DNA of 48,379 nucleotides from Bryobacterales bacterium (GTDB lineage Bacteria > Acidobacteriota > Terriglobia > Bryobacterales > UBA6623). The translations under genes were made by a program, and so were the position numbers. The stretch lies in assembly GCA_022823865.1 (NCBI GenBank), contig JAJEHF010000184.1:1-48379 (forward strand), written 5' to 3'. Of this stretch, positions 16,363 to 24,897 are shown piece by piece. Numbering within the stretch: the first letter of the stretch is position 1; the number at the start of each line of letters is the position of its first letter. The notes beneath the pieces are model-generated. The model ran no database searches. It saw nothing but the letters and a program-made list of their open reading frames with translations, and had not been told where the DNA came from.

Positions 16363-17910
16363 TCAGGCGAGTTCTGATTCGAAGTTGGTCAGGTTGCGAG
16401 CCTCTTGGCTGAATTCCACTGCTACCAGGAATATGGGCTCGCCTAGGTGGCGGTACTTGTCAGCGTATCCTCGCGCCTTCAGCTGTGCCATCGCCGACCC
16501 AGATTCTGCCCGTTCCACCACTTTGAATTCGAACAAGTACACTTTGCCACCTGACCGCACTGCCATGTCCAGCCGCCCCGTGCTACTGCTGTCCTCTACC
16601 GTGACCTGGAGGCCCAAGCCGGCGAAGTACGAATAAACCACGCTCGCGTAGTACCCCTCGTAACGCGCGATCTCATTGCGAGTGTGCCACTCGTACGGGA
16701 TGCCCGCAAATATTGAGCGCAAGAGCCGCTCGAGTCCTGCAAGGTCGGCACCTCGCAGAATCTCACCCAGACCGCGGCTGTGTGTTTCTCGGTTGGGGTC
16801 ACTCCCGGTCAGGTAGTTCCGCAAGCTGAGATTGAGGCTCTGCCGGACTTCCCGGTTCGGATAGCCTAGGCGGCGATACTGCTGGCCATCGCGCCACAGT
16901 TCGTCGACCAACGTCAGATAGCCGGTCTGGAACAGCAGCGCTTCGGGAGCCACGTCGTCGATATCAAACCGACCCAGAGCCTCGTCGGTCGCGAGCTTGC
17001 CATCGAGCTCTGCGGCGGGGACGCCTCGCCTCACCAGGGTCTCGACCAAGAAAGATGGCGTGCCTGTCTCAAACCACCATGCTTTGAAGATTCGCCTGCG
17101 GAATAGGAGCAGTACGTCGAACGGGTTGTAGACCCTGTCCTGCCCTCCCCAACCATAGCCGTTGTACCACTCGCGGATGCTCCCTCTGTCAAGCCCCTGC
17201 AGCTCTTGACCGAACACCGTATCCAAATCGTCCTCGGTGTATCCGCACAGCGACGAGTACGTCGGGTCCAGCGTGATGTCGAGGAGGTTATTGAGGCCCG
17301 AGAACAGACTGACCTGGGAAAACTTGCTCACTCCGGTGAGGAAACAGAACTGCACGTGGGCGTCACAGTCCTTTACCACCGTGTAGAGTCCTCGCAGGTA
17401 ATCGCGGTTTGCACGAGCGATATCTGGTCGCTCCAGCGCGTCTAGGATCGGCTTGTCGTACTCGTCCACCAGTACCGCCACTCGCCGGTCGGTCTTGGAA
17501 TGCAGCGACTTGATCACGTGGGCGAATCTCTCCGGCGCCGTGTCATAGCGAGATTCCAGGTCGGCGGACTCCTCAATGGCGTCCAACTGCGCCATCAGGT
17601 TGGTGTCTAGGTAGCCGGACTGCTTGAAGTTACCCTTACCAAAGCTTAGATTCAACACAGGATAGCGTGTCGACCAGTCCCACTCCTCGTGTGCCTGCAA
17701 CCCGACGAACAGTTCCCTGCTGCCCTCGAACAATTCCTTGAGCGTGTCCAAGAACAGGCTCTTGCCGAAACGGCGCGGGCGCGATAGAAAGAAATGGCTG
17801 CCCTCTTGCACCAAGCGCAACGCGTACCCGGTCTTGTCCACGTAGTAGCAGTCGCTCTCGCGCATCTTGCGAAAGCTCTGGATTCCAATCGGCAGCCGAC
17901 GCTTGGCCAT
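16363..17910 (-). CDS. AAA-ATPase-like / PD-(D/E)XK protein (DUF1703 type)
   Basis: A 515-residue member of the AAA-ATPase-like plus DUF1703 family. The N-terminal MAKRRLPIGIQSFRKMRESD and VDKTGYALRLV stretch is diagnostic, the Walker A-like RPRRFGKSLFL is at 44-54, a Walker B-like RRVAVLVDEYDKPILDAL follows near 180, and the C-terminus has a PD-(D/E)XK nuclease-fold core (GRLDMAVRSGGKVYLFEFKV, with Asp and the EFK triad). Members are abundant in Bacteroidetes and host-associated bacteria, often in many copies, and their role is unknown; mobile-element or defence functions have been suggested. I chose the ATG at 17910 because the family begins exactly there; the frame extends upstream to 18147 without similarity. 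It stands alone, with G+C that looks lower than its neighbours, so it may be acquired. Confidence 0.85.
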   Translation of the reverse strand: MAKRRLPIGIQSFRKMRESDCYYVDKTGYALRLVQEGSHFFLSRPRRFGKSLFLDTLKELFEGSRELFVGLQAHEEWDWSTRYPVLNLSFGKGNFKQSGYLDTNLMAQLDAIEESADLESRYDTAPERFAHVIKSLHSKTDRRVAVLVDEYDKPILDALERPDIARANRDYLRGLYTVVKDCDAHVQFCFLTGVSKFSQVSLFSGLNNLLDITLDPTYSSLCGYTEDDLDTVFGQELQGLDRGSIREWYNGYGWGGQDRVYNPFDVLLLFRRRIFKAWWFETGTPSFLVETLVRRGVPAAELDGKLATDEALGRFDIDDVAPEALLFQTGYLTLVDELWRDGQQYRRLGYPNREVRQSLNLSLRNYLTGSDPNRETHSRGLGEILRGADLAGLERLLRSIFAGIPYEWHTRNEIARYEGYYASVVYSYFAGLGLQVTVEDSSSTGRLDMAVRSGGKVYLFEFKVVERAESGSAMAQLKARGYADKYRHLGEPIFLVAVEFSQEARNLTNFESELA

Positions 17911-18144
17911 GACTCTGCTTATACCGTAGCCTTCCCGCAAGTGACTGGCGAGGTCCTGACACCCTGAGCCTGGATGACAAGAATCGGCCTTGGACCGCGA
18001 TGCGACGATGGGCGCAGCGAATCTGTCAATTCCCTGCTCTGCCAACGAACACAGCGAACTATCGCCACGGTTTCCGCGCCGGGAGCAGATCCAACTAAAT
18101 CCATTAGGATGTGTCGCTTCCCCGCTCCGAAGTCGACGGGCAAG

Positions 18145-18161
18145 CAAGCGCGTGCCGCTTG
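18145..18161 (-). terminator. Hairpin after the DUF1552 gene
   Basis: CAAGCG and CGCTTG pair perfectly over a five-base loop, 12 bases past the DUF1552 stop on the minus strand. A short T-poor tail follows, so the call rests on the stem and position. Confidence 0.35.
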
Positions 18162-18173
18162 TTGAGCCGTCCG

Positions 18174-19526
18174 CTAGGCGAGTCCCTCGAGCGGTTCCGT
18201 GCTATCCCCGAACGAACGGGCTTCGTGCAGACCCATCCGGTGCATCAAAGCCAGATAGAGGTTGCACAAGGGCGTGTCTTCCTTGGCGACCAGCCTGCGC
18301 CCCGGACGCAACGAGCCTTTGCCCCGCCCTGCCAAGACGAGCGGGAGATTCGATGGATCGTGGGTATTGCCGTCGCGCAGAGAGGATCCGAACATCACCA
18401 TGGAATTGTCCAGCAGGGACGAGCCGCCCTCGTCCAGATTGCTCATGCGCGTCAGGAAGTACGCCGTCTGGCGCATATGCCAGTTGATGATGGTCTCGTA
18501 CTCCGCCAGTCTGTCGGGTTCGTTGCGATGGTGCGAGATTCCGTGGAAGGTCGAGTTGACGCCGTCCAAGAAGGAGAAGTTGCGACCGGTCTGAGCGTCG
18601 CCGTACATGAATGTCGCGACTCGCGTGGTATCAGTCCAGAACGCCAGCAGAAGGATGTCCAGCATCAGCCGCACATGCTCCTCATGGCTGTCGGGAATCC
18701 CTTTGGCCGGTCGTTCCACTCCTAGATTGCCCTCGTTGATCCAGCGCGGCTGGGGCCTCATTGACGCTTGGATGCGAGCCTCCACCGAGCGGACTGACTC
18801 CATGTACTCGTCAAGCTTGAGCTGGTCGCGACGACTGCCGCGCCGCCGCACGGCCTTGGCCTCGCCGAGCACCACATCCAAGATGCTGGCTTCGTCGCGC
18901 TGGAGAGGAGAGGACGCCCCGTCCGTCCCCGGGGCGCCGTTACGGAAAAGCCTGTCAAACGCAAGCGCCGGGACGATTTCCTTAGCCGCGGGCGTGTGCG
19001 GATCTCGCCAGGAAATGTACGAGCCTACGATCCGCGCGAATCCTCCGCCGATATTGTCTACGCCAGTCCTTGGCTCGTCCACTCCGAAGTGAACGGACGG
19101 CAGGGGGGTTCGCGTCCCGATGCGATCGGAGATGACCTGGTCTATCGATGTGCCCCCGGTGTTGATGTCCCTACCTGTAGAACGCTCGACGTATCCGCCG
19201 GAGAGCCAAGCGGGAACCTTCGCCCAGTGGCCGTTACGGCCTACCGCGTTAGAGTTCCAGAGGTTCTCAAGCAGCAAGATTTCGTTCTTCAGCGGTGCGA
19301 AAGGTTCGAGGTGCTCCTTGATCTCGTAGCCTTCTCCAGTCCCCTCCGGGAACCACTTGTCGGGGTTCACGCCGCACGGCATGAACAGGAACGCGAGACG
19401 CAGCGGGGGTTCCGCCAGCTTGCTCGGCCCGACCGCCGCCGCAGGCGCCAAGGCCTCGAGCCATGGCAGCGCAAGACTCACCCCCGCACTGCGGAGAATC
19501 GTCCGCCGAGAGATCGCTGGTCGCAT
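18174..19526 (-). CDS. DUF1552 domain-containing Tat-exported protein
   Basis: A 450-residue DUF1552 protein, unknown function, a family almost always encoded beside a DUF1592 protein in Planctomycetes, Verrucomicrobia, Myxococcota and Acidobacteriota. The Tat signal RRTILRSAG (residues 7-15) is followed by LPWLEALAPAAA, then the family's typical LRLAFLFMPCGVNPDKW, ENLWNSNAVGRNGHW, GGTSIDQVISDRIG, FHGISHHRNEPD and NSMVMFGSSLRDGNTHDPSN. The ATG at 19526 is chosen since the Tat motif starts right after it; the frame runs on upstream to 19865 inside the preceding gene. The DUF1592 gene ends only four bases before it, so the two are co-transcribed. By analogy with DUF1501 it may have an alkaline-phosphatase-like fold. 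Confidence 0.88.
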   Translation of the reverse strand: MRPAISRRTILRSAGVSLALPWLEALAPAAAVGPSKLAEPPLRLAFLFMPCGVNPDKWFPEGTGEGYEIKEHLEPFAPLKNEILLLENLWNSNAVGRNGHWAKVPAWLSGGYVERSTGRDINTGGTSIDQVISDRIGTRTPLPSVHFGVDEPRTGVDNIGGGFARIVGSYISWRDPHTPAAKEIVPALAFDRLFRNGAPGTDGASSPLQRDEASILDVVLGEAKAVRRRGSRRDQLKLDEYMESVRSVEARIQASMRPQPRWINEGNLGVERPAKGIPDSHEEHVRLMLDILLLAFWTDTTRVATFMYGDAQTGRNFSFLDGVNSTFHGISHHRNEPDRLAEYETIINWHMRQTAYFLTRMSNLDEGGSSLLDNSMVMFGSSLRDGNTHDPSNLPLVLAGRGKGSLRPGRRLVAKEDTPLCNLYLALMHRMGLHEARSFGDSTEPLEGLA

Positions 19527-19530
19527 AGCC

Positions 19531-21813
19531 CTACCTCGCTTCCGCCCTAATCGTATCACGCGAGGCGCGCTGATCGGCCTCCGAATTCTGCGTGTAGCGA
19601 AACGGCACGCTGAGCGCGATCTCGCGTACCAGCGACCGCGTGCCGTATCCAGAGTCCTCCAAATTGCCGAGGATAGTCTCGACCGCACATTCGTCGCGAT
19701 CAAGCAGGCTCCTCCCGAGCGCATAGCCGAGAACTTTGCGAGTGACCTGCCGCAGGAATTGGTCCCGCTTGGCCACCAGCACGCCCCGCAATCCCGCCGG
19801 GCCGTCAAACGATTCGCCCGAAGGCAGCGTGCCGGTCGCATCGACGGGTTCCCCGCCCTCGTCAACGTCCCGCCAGCGACCTAACCAGTCGTAGTTCTCG
19901 AGTCCGAACCCGATCGGATCGATCAAGTCGTGGCAAGCCGCGCAGGAGGGGTCGGCACGATGCCTGTTGAGAACCTCGCGCATTGTCTTGCCATGGACCT
20001 CGCCATCGTCATCTTCGATTGTCGGGATGTCCGGCGGGGGCGTGGGAATCTTGGTGCCGAGTAGAGTTTCGAGCACCCATACCCCCCGCAGCACGGGACT
20101 GGTCCGCTTATACCCGGCGTTCATCGCCTGCACAGCCCCGAGGCCCAGCAGCCCGCCCCGCTGGGCATCGAGCGTGCTCACCAGCTGGAAATCGTTGCCC
20201 TGAACTGCATCCGGCATGCCGTAGAACTGCGCCAGGCGTTCGGTGAGATACGTGTAGTCGGCTGAGACGAAGTCCAGCAGGCTCCGATCTTCCGCCAGCA
20301 TCCTCCGGAACAGCAGAACGGGCTCTTCGCGCATGTCCGCCGCGATCCGCGGCGTGTAGAAGTGCTGGATCTCGTTCAGGGTCGGTGCGACGCGACCGCC
20401 GACATCCTTGGTGCCCAGCCACTGGCCGATAAACGTGCGCGCGAAGAACCGCGAGCGCGGGTGGTCGATCATCCGATCAACCTGTGCCGCTAGCACTTTT
20501 TCGTCCTGCAAGCGCCCGGCGTTCGCTTCGTGCATCAGCTCCGAGTCCGGAGTTGTGCCCCAAAGAAAGTACGACAAGCGAGTCGCCAACTCTTGGCCGG
20601 ATAGCGGCTTGAGGCCGGGCCCTGAGGCCGCTTCCTCGATGCGATAGAGAAAAGCAGGCGAGACGAGAACTGCCTTGAGAGCCAGCCGGACGGCTTCCTC
20701 GAACGGATCTCCCCGCGCTGCAGAGCGATCAAACAAGGCGAGATAGGGCTCCTCTTCGGCAGGCTCGAGAGGTCGGCGAAACGCCCGGGTCATGAATCGA
20801 CGGAGCAAGCGTGCAGCCTCGGCGCGCGGCGAGATCACGGTGTCCCCCGGCTCGCTGCCAAACAGCCTCAGGTGCGCTGCAAGCTTGGCAGGCTGAGGAG
20901 CCTGGCTCTTGTGAGAGATGTCCACGGTGATCAGCCGCAGTGTTGGGCCTTGTTCGGCCACCGCAAGCTCGACCGCGTGCTCGCCCCGAGTTACGGGAAT
21001 CGTGGCGGTTCTGGTAGTAGCCTCCGCTGCGGACCATGCGAAACGCAACTTTCCGACCGGGCGCCCGTCCACCAACACGTCCATCAAAGGGGTCTGATCC
21101 GTCGGCGGAGACGCGATCCAGACCGTGAGCGCGTAATCGCCGTCCTGAAAGAACGACAGCTTGCGACTCACCGATTCGCCCTGCGCCATCGCCACCGAAT
21201 CGTGCTCGTCCACCTCTCGGCCTGGCAGGAGATCCTTCGCCACGAACGACCTCGTCAGAGCCGGCGTAACCACCACATGGTCCAGCACGAGGTCCGCCAC
21301 CTCCAGATACCGCTCGGCCAGCAACGGCGACAGGAAAAGCGTCTCGCCGTTGTTGTCGAAGCCCTCCCCGCCGGAGCCATCGACCGGGAAGAGTTCCGCG
21401 ACATCGATGGGAATCCCGGTCAGATCGCGAACGGTGTTCTGGTACTCGGTGCGGTTGAGTCTCCGGACGGTCACAGGGCCGGCATAGACACCGAGGTCGC
21501 ATGCGCCGGCGCGTAGCGTGCCGTCAATCCAGTCAGCGATTTGCATCCGGTCGCGTTCGGACGGCTGTGGCCCGGTCGGTGGCATCGTGCGGTTGCGCAA
21601 CTGCATCGCGACATTGCGCCACAGGCCAGGCTCAGCCGCTACCGAATCTGCCGAAAGCGCTTCCAAGAAGCGAATCCGGTTGTCGGCACCGCCGGAGTGG
21701 CACGCGCCGCAATACTCCACCAGGACAGGGCGGATGCTGGTTTCGTACTCAGTGGCAACCAGCAGCGCGGCGCTTGCCGCGCCACAGAGCACCATCCTCA
21801 GGCAGGCTTGCAT
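19531..21813 (-). CDS. DUF1592 domain-containing secreted cytochrome-like protein
   Basis: A protein of about 760 residues with the multi-domain layout of the Planctomycete-type family: an N-terminal c-type haem motif CGACH near residue 35, DUF1587 (VRRLNRTEYQNTVRDLTGIP), a jelly-roll-like carbohydrate-binding segment (about 210-310), then DUF1595, DUF1592 (LATRLSYFLWGTTPDSEL), DUF1588 (VLETLLGTKIPTPPPDIP, with CAACH as a second haem-like motif) and DUF1585 at the end. The start is uncertain: the ATG at 21813 gives a neat signal peptide (MQACLRMVLCGAASAALLVA); a GTG at 21894 would add 27 residues. The role is unknown; haem motifs and export suggest a periplasmic or surface redox-linked function together with the DUF1552 partner. 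Confidence 0.87.
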   Translation of the reverse strand: MQACLRMVLCGAASAALLVATEYETSIRPVLVEYCGACHSGGADNRIRFLEALSADSVAAEPGLWRNVAMQLRNRTMPPTGPQPSERDRMQIADWIDGTLRAGACDLGVYAGPVTVRRLNRTEYQNTVRDLTGIPIDVAELFPVDGSGGEGFDNNGETLFLSPLLAERYLEVADLVLDHVVVTPALTRSFVAKDLLPGREVDEHDSVAMAQGESVSRKLSFFQDGDYALTVWIASPPTDQTPLMDVLVDGRPVGKLRFAWSAAEATTRTATIPVTRGEHAVELAVAEQGPTLRLITVDISHKSQAPQPAKLAAHLRLFGSEPGDTVISPRAEAARLLRRFMTRAFRRPLEPAEEEPYLALFDRSAARGDPFEEAVRLALKAVLVSPAFLYRIEEAASGPGLKPLSGQELATRLSYFLWGTTPDSELMHEANAGRLQDEKVLAAQVDRMIDHPRSRFFARTFIGQWLGTKDVGGRVAPTLNEIQHFYTPRIAADMREEPVLLFRRMLAEDRSLLDFVSADYTYLTERLAQFYGMPDAVQGNDFQLVSTLDAQRGGLLGLGAVQAMNAGYKRTSPVLRGVWVLETLLGTKIPTPPPDIPTIEDDDGEVHGKTMREVLNRHRADPSCAACHDLIDPIGFGLENYDWLGRWRDVDEGGEPVDATGTLPSGESFDGPAGLRGVLVAKRDQFLRQVTRKVLGYALGRSLLDRDECAVETILGNLEDSGYGTRSLVREIALSVPFRYTQNSEADQRASRDTIRAEAR

Positions 21814-21949
21814 TGGCAGCGCCGAACCGGCACCACTCAACAGTCTGCGCTTGTTGACGCTCAAATTCAAGTCCGGCCGCGCAGCCTGCGGCACTTCGTG
21901 CCCGAGGCACGCCCGAGAGAGGGAGGCAGTGCTGCCGCGCCGGCGGAAT

Positions 21950-21978
21950 TTGACACCCCTCTGCGCGGCTGATACCTT
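21950..21978 (+). promoter_or_regulatory. Promoter of the gcvTHP operon
   Basis: TTGACA (21950-21955), exactly 17 bases, then TACCTT (21973-21978): the best sigma-70-like promoter in the window. Start of transcription would be near 21985, leaving a leader of about 40 bases before gcvT, too short for a tandem glycine riboswitch. Confidence 0.7.
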
Positions 21979-22024
21979 ACGCTTCTATCCTTGGCCCTGC
22001 CCTCAATTCCGACGGGCCACCCAC

Positions 22025-23140
22025 ATGGCGACAGCTGAGAGCAAATCCGCGCTGAAGAGGACGCCACTGCACGGCGTCCACTGCGAAGCCATGGCCCGCA
22101 TGGTGGACTTCGGCGGCTGGCACATGCCAGTGGAGTACGACGGGATCGTTGCCGAGCACAATGCCGTGCGCTCGAGCGTCGGCCTGTTCGACGTCAGCCA
22201 CATGGGAGAGATCGTGATCCGCGGCCCCCAAAGCGTGGACCTGATCGACTCGCTGTGTTCCAACCGCGCCGCAGATCTCCAAGACGGCCAAGCCCAGTAC
22301 TCCGGGCTGCTCAATCCCCAAGGGGGATTCGTGGACGACCTGCTGGTCCACCGGATCGCCTCGGACCACTACTTCCTGTGCGTCAACGCCGCCAACCAAG
22401 AGGGGGATTTCGCCTGGATCCGCGACCACAACTCGTTCGACGCGGAGGTCACGTTTGCTAGCGCCGACTACGCCCAGCTCGCGATCCAAGGGCCTCGGGC
22501 GCTGGGAACGGCCTCGAAGCTGACGGGGCTCGACCTAGCCGCAATGCGATACTACTGGTTTGAGTCGGGCGAGTTCGCCGAGGTGCCTGCCTTGGTTGCC
22601 CGCACCGGGTACACCGGCGAGGACGGATTCGAAGTCTACGTGGCTCCGGGAGACGCTGTCGGCGTGTGGCAGGCAATCTTGGACGCGGGCGCCGAATACT
22701 CGATCCGCCCCTGTGGGCTCGGAGCGCGGAATACCCTCCGACTCGAGGCTGCGATGTCGCTCTACGGGCACGAAATCGACGCCACAACCACGCCATACGA
22801 GGCGGGCTTGGGCTGGATCGTCAAATTGGACAAGCCCGCCTTCTGCGGGCGCGACGTGCTGGCCGAGCAGAAGCAGCGAGGCGTGAGCCGCAAGCTCGTC
22901 GGCTTCGAGATGACAGGGCGCGGGATCGCCCGGAACGGCTACGGCGTGCTCGTCGGCGGGAGGGAGCTAGGCCACGTCACGAGCGCTTCTCCAGCGCCGT
23001 GGCTTGGCAAGAACATCGGCCTGTGCATGCTGCCAGTGGAGCATGCGCGGCCCGGCCGCGAGATCGAAATCGCAATCCGAGGCCGGGCAGTCGGCGCCAA
23101 GACCGTCCGCATACCGTTTTACAAGCGCACGAGGCAATGA
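22025..23140 (+). CDS. gcvT: Glycine cleavage system T protein (aminomethyltransferase)
   Basis: A 371-residue T protein, which takes the aminomethyl group from lipoylated GcvH and makes methylene-tetrahydrofolate plus ammonia. Recognisable segments: RTPLHGVHCEAMARMVDFGG at the N-terminus, VGLFDVSHMGEI near residue 56, LARTGYTGEDGFEVY near 190 (folate-binding region), LGARNTLRLEAAMSLYGHE near 238. I take the ATG at 22025, which starts right at the conserved N-terminus; the frame itself stays open far upstream. The stop overlaps the gcvH start (ATGA), and a good promoter lies 50-75 bases upstream. First gene of a four-gene operon. Confidence 0.96.
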   Translation: MATAESKSALKRTPLHGVHCEAMARMVDFGGWHMPVEYDGIVAEHNAVRSSVGLFDVSHMGEIVIRGPQSVDLIDSLCSNRAADLQDGQAQYSGLLNPQGGFVDDLLVHRIASDHYFLCVNAANQEGDFAWIRDHNSFDAEVTFASADYAQLAIQGPRALGTASKLTGLDLAAMRYYWFESGEFAEVPALVARTGYTGEDGFEVYVAPGDAVGVWQAILDAGAEYSIRPCGLGARNTLRLEAAMSLYGHEIDATTTPYEAGLGWIVKLDKPAFCGRDVLAEQKQRGVSRKLVGFEMTGRGIARNGYGVLVGGRELGHVTSASPAPWLGKNIGLCMLPVEHARPGREIEIAIRGRAVGAKTVRIPFYKRTRQ

Positions 23141-23538
23141 GTTTCATGGAATATCCGGCGGAATATCGCTACTCCCGCGAGCACGAGTGGGTGCAGGTCA
23201 CCGGCAGCACGGCAACGGTTGGCATCACGCACCACGCGCAAGACCAGCTCGGCGACGTGGTCTTTGTCGAACTGCCGTCCGTCGGCGCGAGACTGCAGGC
23301 TGGCGGTCCGTTCGGTGCGGTCGAGTCCGTCAAGGCCGTCTCCGACATCTACGCCCCGATCAGCGGTGACGTTACCGAAGTGAACGAATCACTGATTGAC
23401 GCTCCCGAAAAGATCAACGAAGACCCCCACGGCGAGGGCTGGCTGGTGCGGCTGACCGTAGCCGACAGCAATGAACTGCCGCAGCTGCTAAGCGCGGAGC
23501 AATACGCCGAATACGTCGCGGCCGAAATCGACGGGTAG
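23137..23538 (+). CDS. gcvH: Glycine cleavage system H protein
   Basis: A 133-residue lipoyl carrier protein that shuttles the aminomethyl group between the P, T and L proteins. The start ATG at 23137 overlaps the gcvT stop by four bases. The N-terminal YRYSREHEWV and the lipoylation site ESVKAVSD with Lys66 are intact, and the rest (DIYAPISGDVTEVN, INEDPHGEGWLVRL) is canonical. Normal length. The dihydrolipoamide dehydrogenase (L protein) and lipoate ligase must be encoded elsewhere. Confidence 0.97.
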   Translation: MSFMEYPAEYRYSREHEWVQVTGSTATVGITHHAQDQLGDVVFVELPSVGARLQAGGPFGAVESVKAVSDIYAPISGDVTEVNESLIDAPEKINEDPHGEGWLVRLTVADSNELPQLLSAEQYAEYVAAEIDG

Positions 23539-23553
23539 GCCAAGGTCCACTTC

Positions 23554-24897
23554 GTGCGCTACTTGCCCAAGTCCCCTGCCGAGCGCGAGGCGATGTTTGC
23601 CGAGCTGGGGCTGGCCTCCGAAGAAGACCTGTTCGCGAGCATCCCCGCAGACCTGCGGCAGCAAGAGCCGCTGTCGATTCCGCCAGGGCAGTCTGAGTAC
23701 GAGATCAGGGACTATTTCGAGGCCCGGGCGCGAGACGCCGCTCGCGGCTACGCGTGTTTCCTCGGCGCCGGCGCCTACCACCACTACAGGCCGGTGGTGA
23801 TCGACTCGGTCGCTACGCGAGGCGAATTCCTGACCGCTTACACGCCGTACCAAGCCGAGATTTCCCAAGGCGTACTGACGACAATCTTCGAATTCCAAAC
23901 GATGGTGGCCCAACTCACCGGGATGGACGTCGCAAACGCCTCGATGTACGACGGATCCACGGCCGTCCCCGAGGCCGGGATGATGGCCGCGCGCATCACG
24001 CGGCGCAACCGCCTGCTGGTTGCGCGCTCGCTCCACCCGGAGTACCGCCAAGTGATGGACACGTACGACCGCTACCAAGGACTGCCCTCGGAGACGCTGG
24101 CGTACGACCCGCAGACCGGCCAATTGGACCTAGCGGATCTCGACGCCAGGCTGTCTTCCGACGTGGCGGCGGTTCTCGTGCAGTCGCCCAATTTCTTCGG
24201 CATTGTCGAACCCGTCCGCGAAGTGGCCGAACTCGCCCACAAGCACGGGGCGCTACTGGTGGTGATCTTTTCAGAAGCGGCGTCGCTCGGCCTGCTGCAG
24301 CCGCCCGAGGAGGCTGACATCGTGGCGGGCGAGTTCCAGTCGTTCGCCCATCCGCCCAGCTTCGGAGGGCCGTATGTAGGGATCCTCGCAACTAAGTCCA
24401 AGTACCTCCGCCAGATGCCGGGCCGACTGGTCGGCGAGACGCTGGATGCCGATGGCAGGCGCGCATTCTGCCTGACCCTGTCGACGCGCGAGCAGCACAT
24501 CCGGCGGGCCAAGGCAACTTCCAACATCTGCACGAACCAAGCTCTGGTCGCCCTGATGGCGACCGTCTACATGGCCCTGCTAGGCAAGCGCGGCCTGCGC
24601 GAGCTGGCCGAGCAAAACCTCTCCAAAGCGCACTTCCTAGCCGGCGCGCTGCGCTCGGCGGGAGCGGAGCTGCCGTTTTCCGGACCGTTCTTCAATGAGT
24701 TCGCTGTCCGTCCCGCCGGCGGCTCCGCCAGCGAGGTCAACGATCTCGCCCTAGAGCGGAAGATCATCGGCGGCTTGGATCTTGGGCGCTTCTACCCCGA
24801 GCTGGCAGGCGCGCTGCTCGTCTGCGCGACAGAGACCGCCAAGCGCGAGCAGATCGAAGCCTACGCCGACTGCTTCCGGGAGGCGGCCGATGGGTAG
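23554..24897 (+). CDS. gcvPA: Glycine dehydrogenase (decarboxylating) subunit 1
   Basis: A 447-residue alpha half of the split P protein, which decarboxylates glycine with pyridoxal phosphate. The N-terminal YLPKSPAEREAMFAELGL, CFLGAGAYHHYRP, YTPYQAEISQGVLTTIFEFQ and ASMYDGSTAVPEA segments are diagnostic of the two-subunit form. The start is a GTG at 23554, 15 bases after gcvH, chosen because it fits the conserved N-terminus. The stop overlaps the gcvPB start by eight bases. The catalytic lysine is in the other subunit, so the two must pair to be active. Confidence 0.96.
   Translation: MRYLPKSPAEREAMFAELGLASEEDLFASIPADLRQQEPLSIPPGQSEYEIRDYFEARARDAARGYACFLGAGAYHHYRPVVIDSVATRGEFLTAYTPYQAEISQGVLTTIFEFQTMVAQLTGMDVANASMYDGSTAVPEAGMMAARITRRNRLLVARSLHPEYRQVMDTYDRYQGLPSETLAYDPQTGQLDLADLDARLSSDVAAVLVQSPNFFGIVEPVREVAELAHKHGALLVVIFSEAASLGLLQPPEEADIVAGEFQSFAHPPSFGGPYVGILATKSKYLRQMPGRLVGETLDADGRRAFCLTLSTREQHIRRAKATSNICTNQALVALMATVYMALLGKRGLRELAEQNLSKAHFLAGALRSAGAELPFSGPFFNEFAVRPAGGSASEVNDLALERKIIGGLDLGRFYPELAGALLVCATETAKREQIEAYADCFREAADG

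Noticed and set aside
21518..22024. Upstream extension of the gcvT frame
   Set aside because: It overlaps the divergent DUF1592 gene and the promoter at 21950-21978; GcvT similarity starts at the ATG at 22025.
22000..22025. Glycine riboswitch before gcvT
   Set aside because: Only about 40 bases lie between the likely transcription start and gcvT, far shorter than a glycine aptamer.
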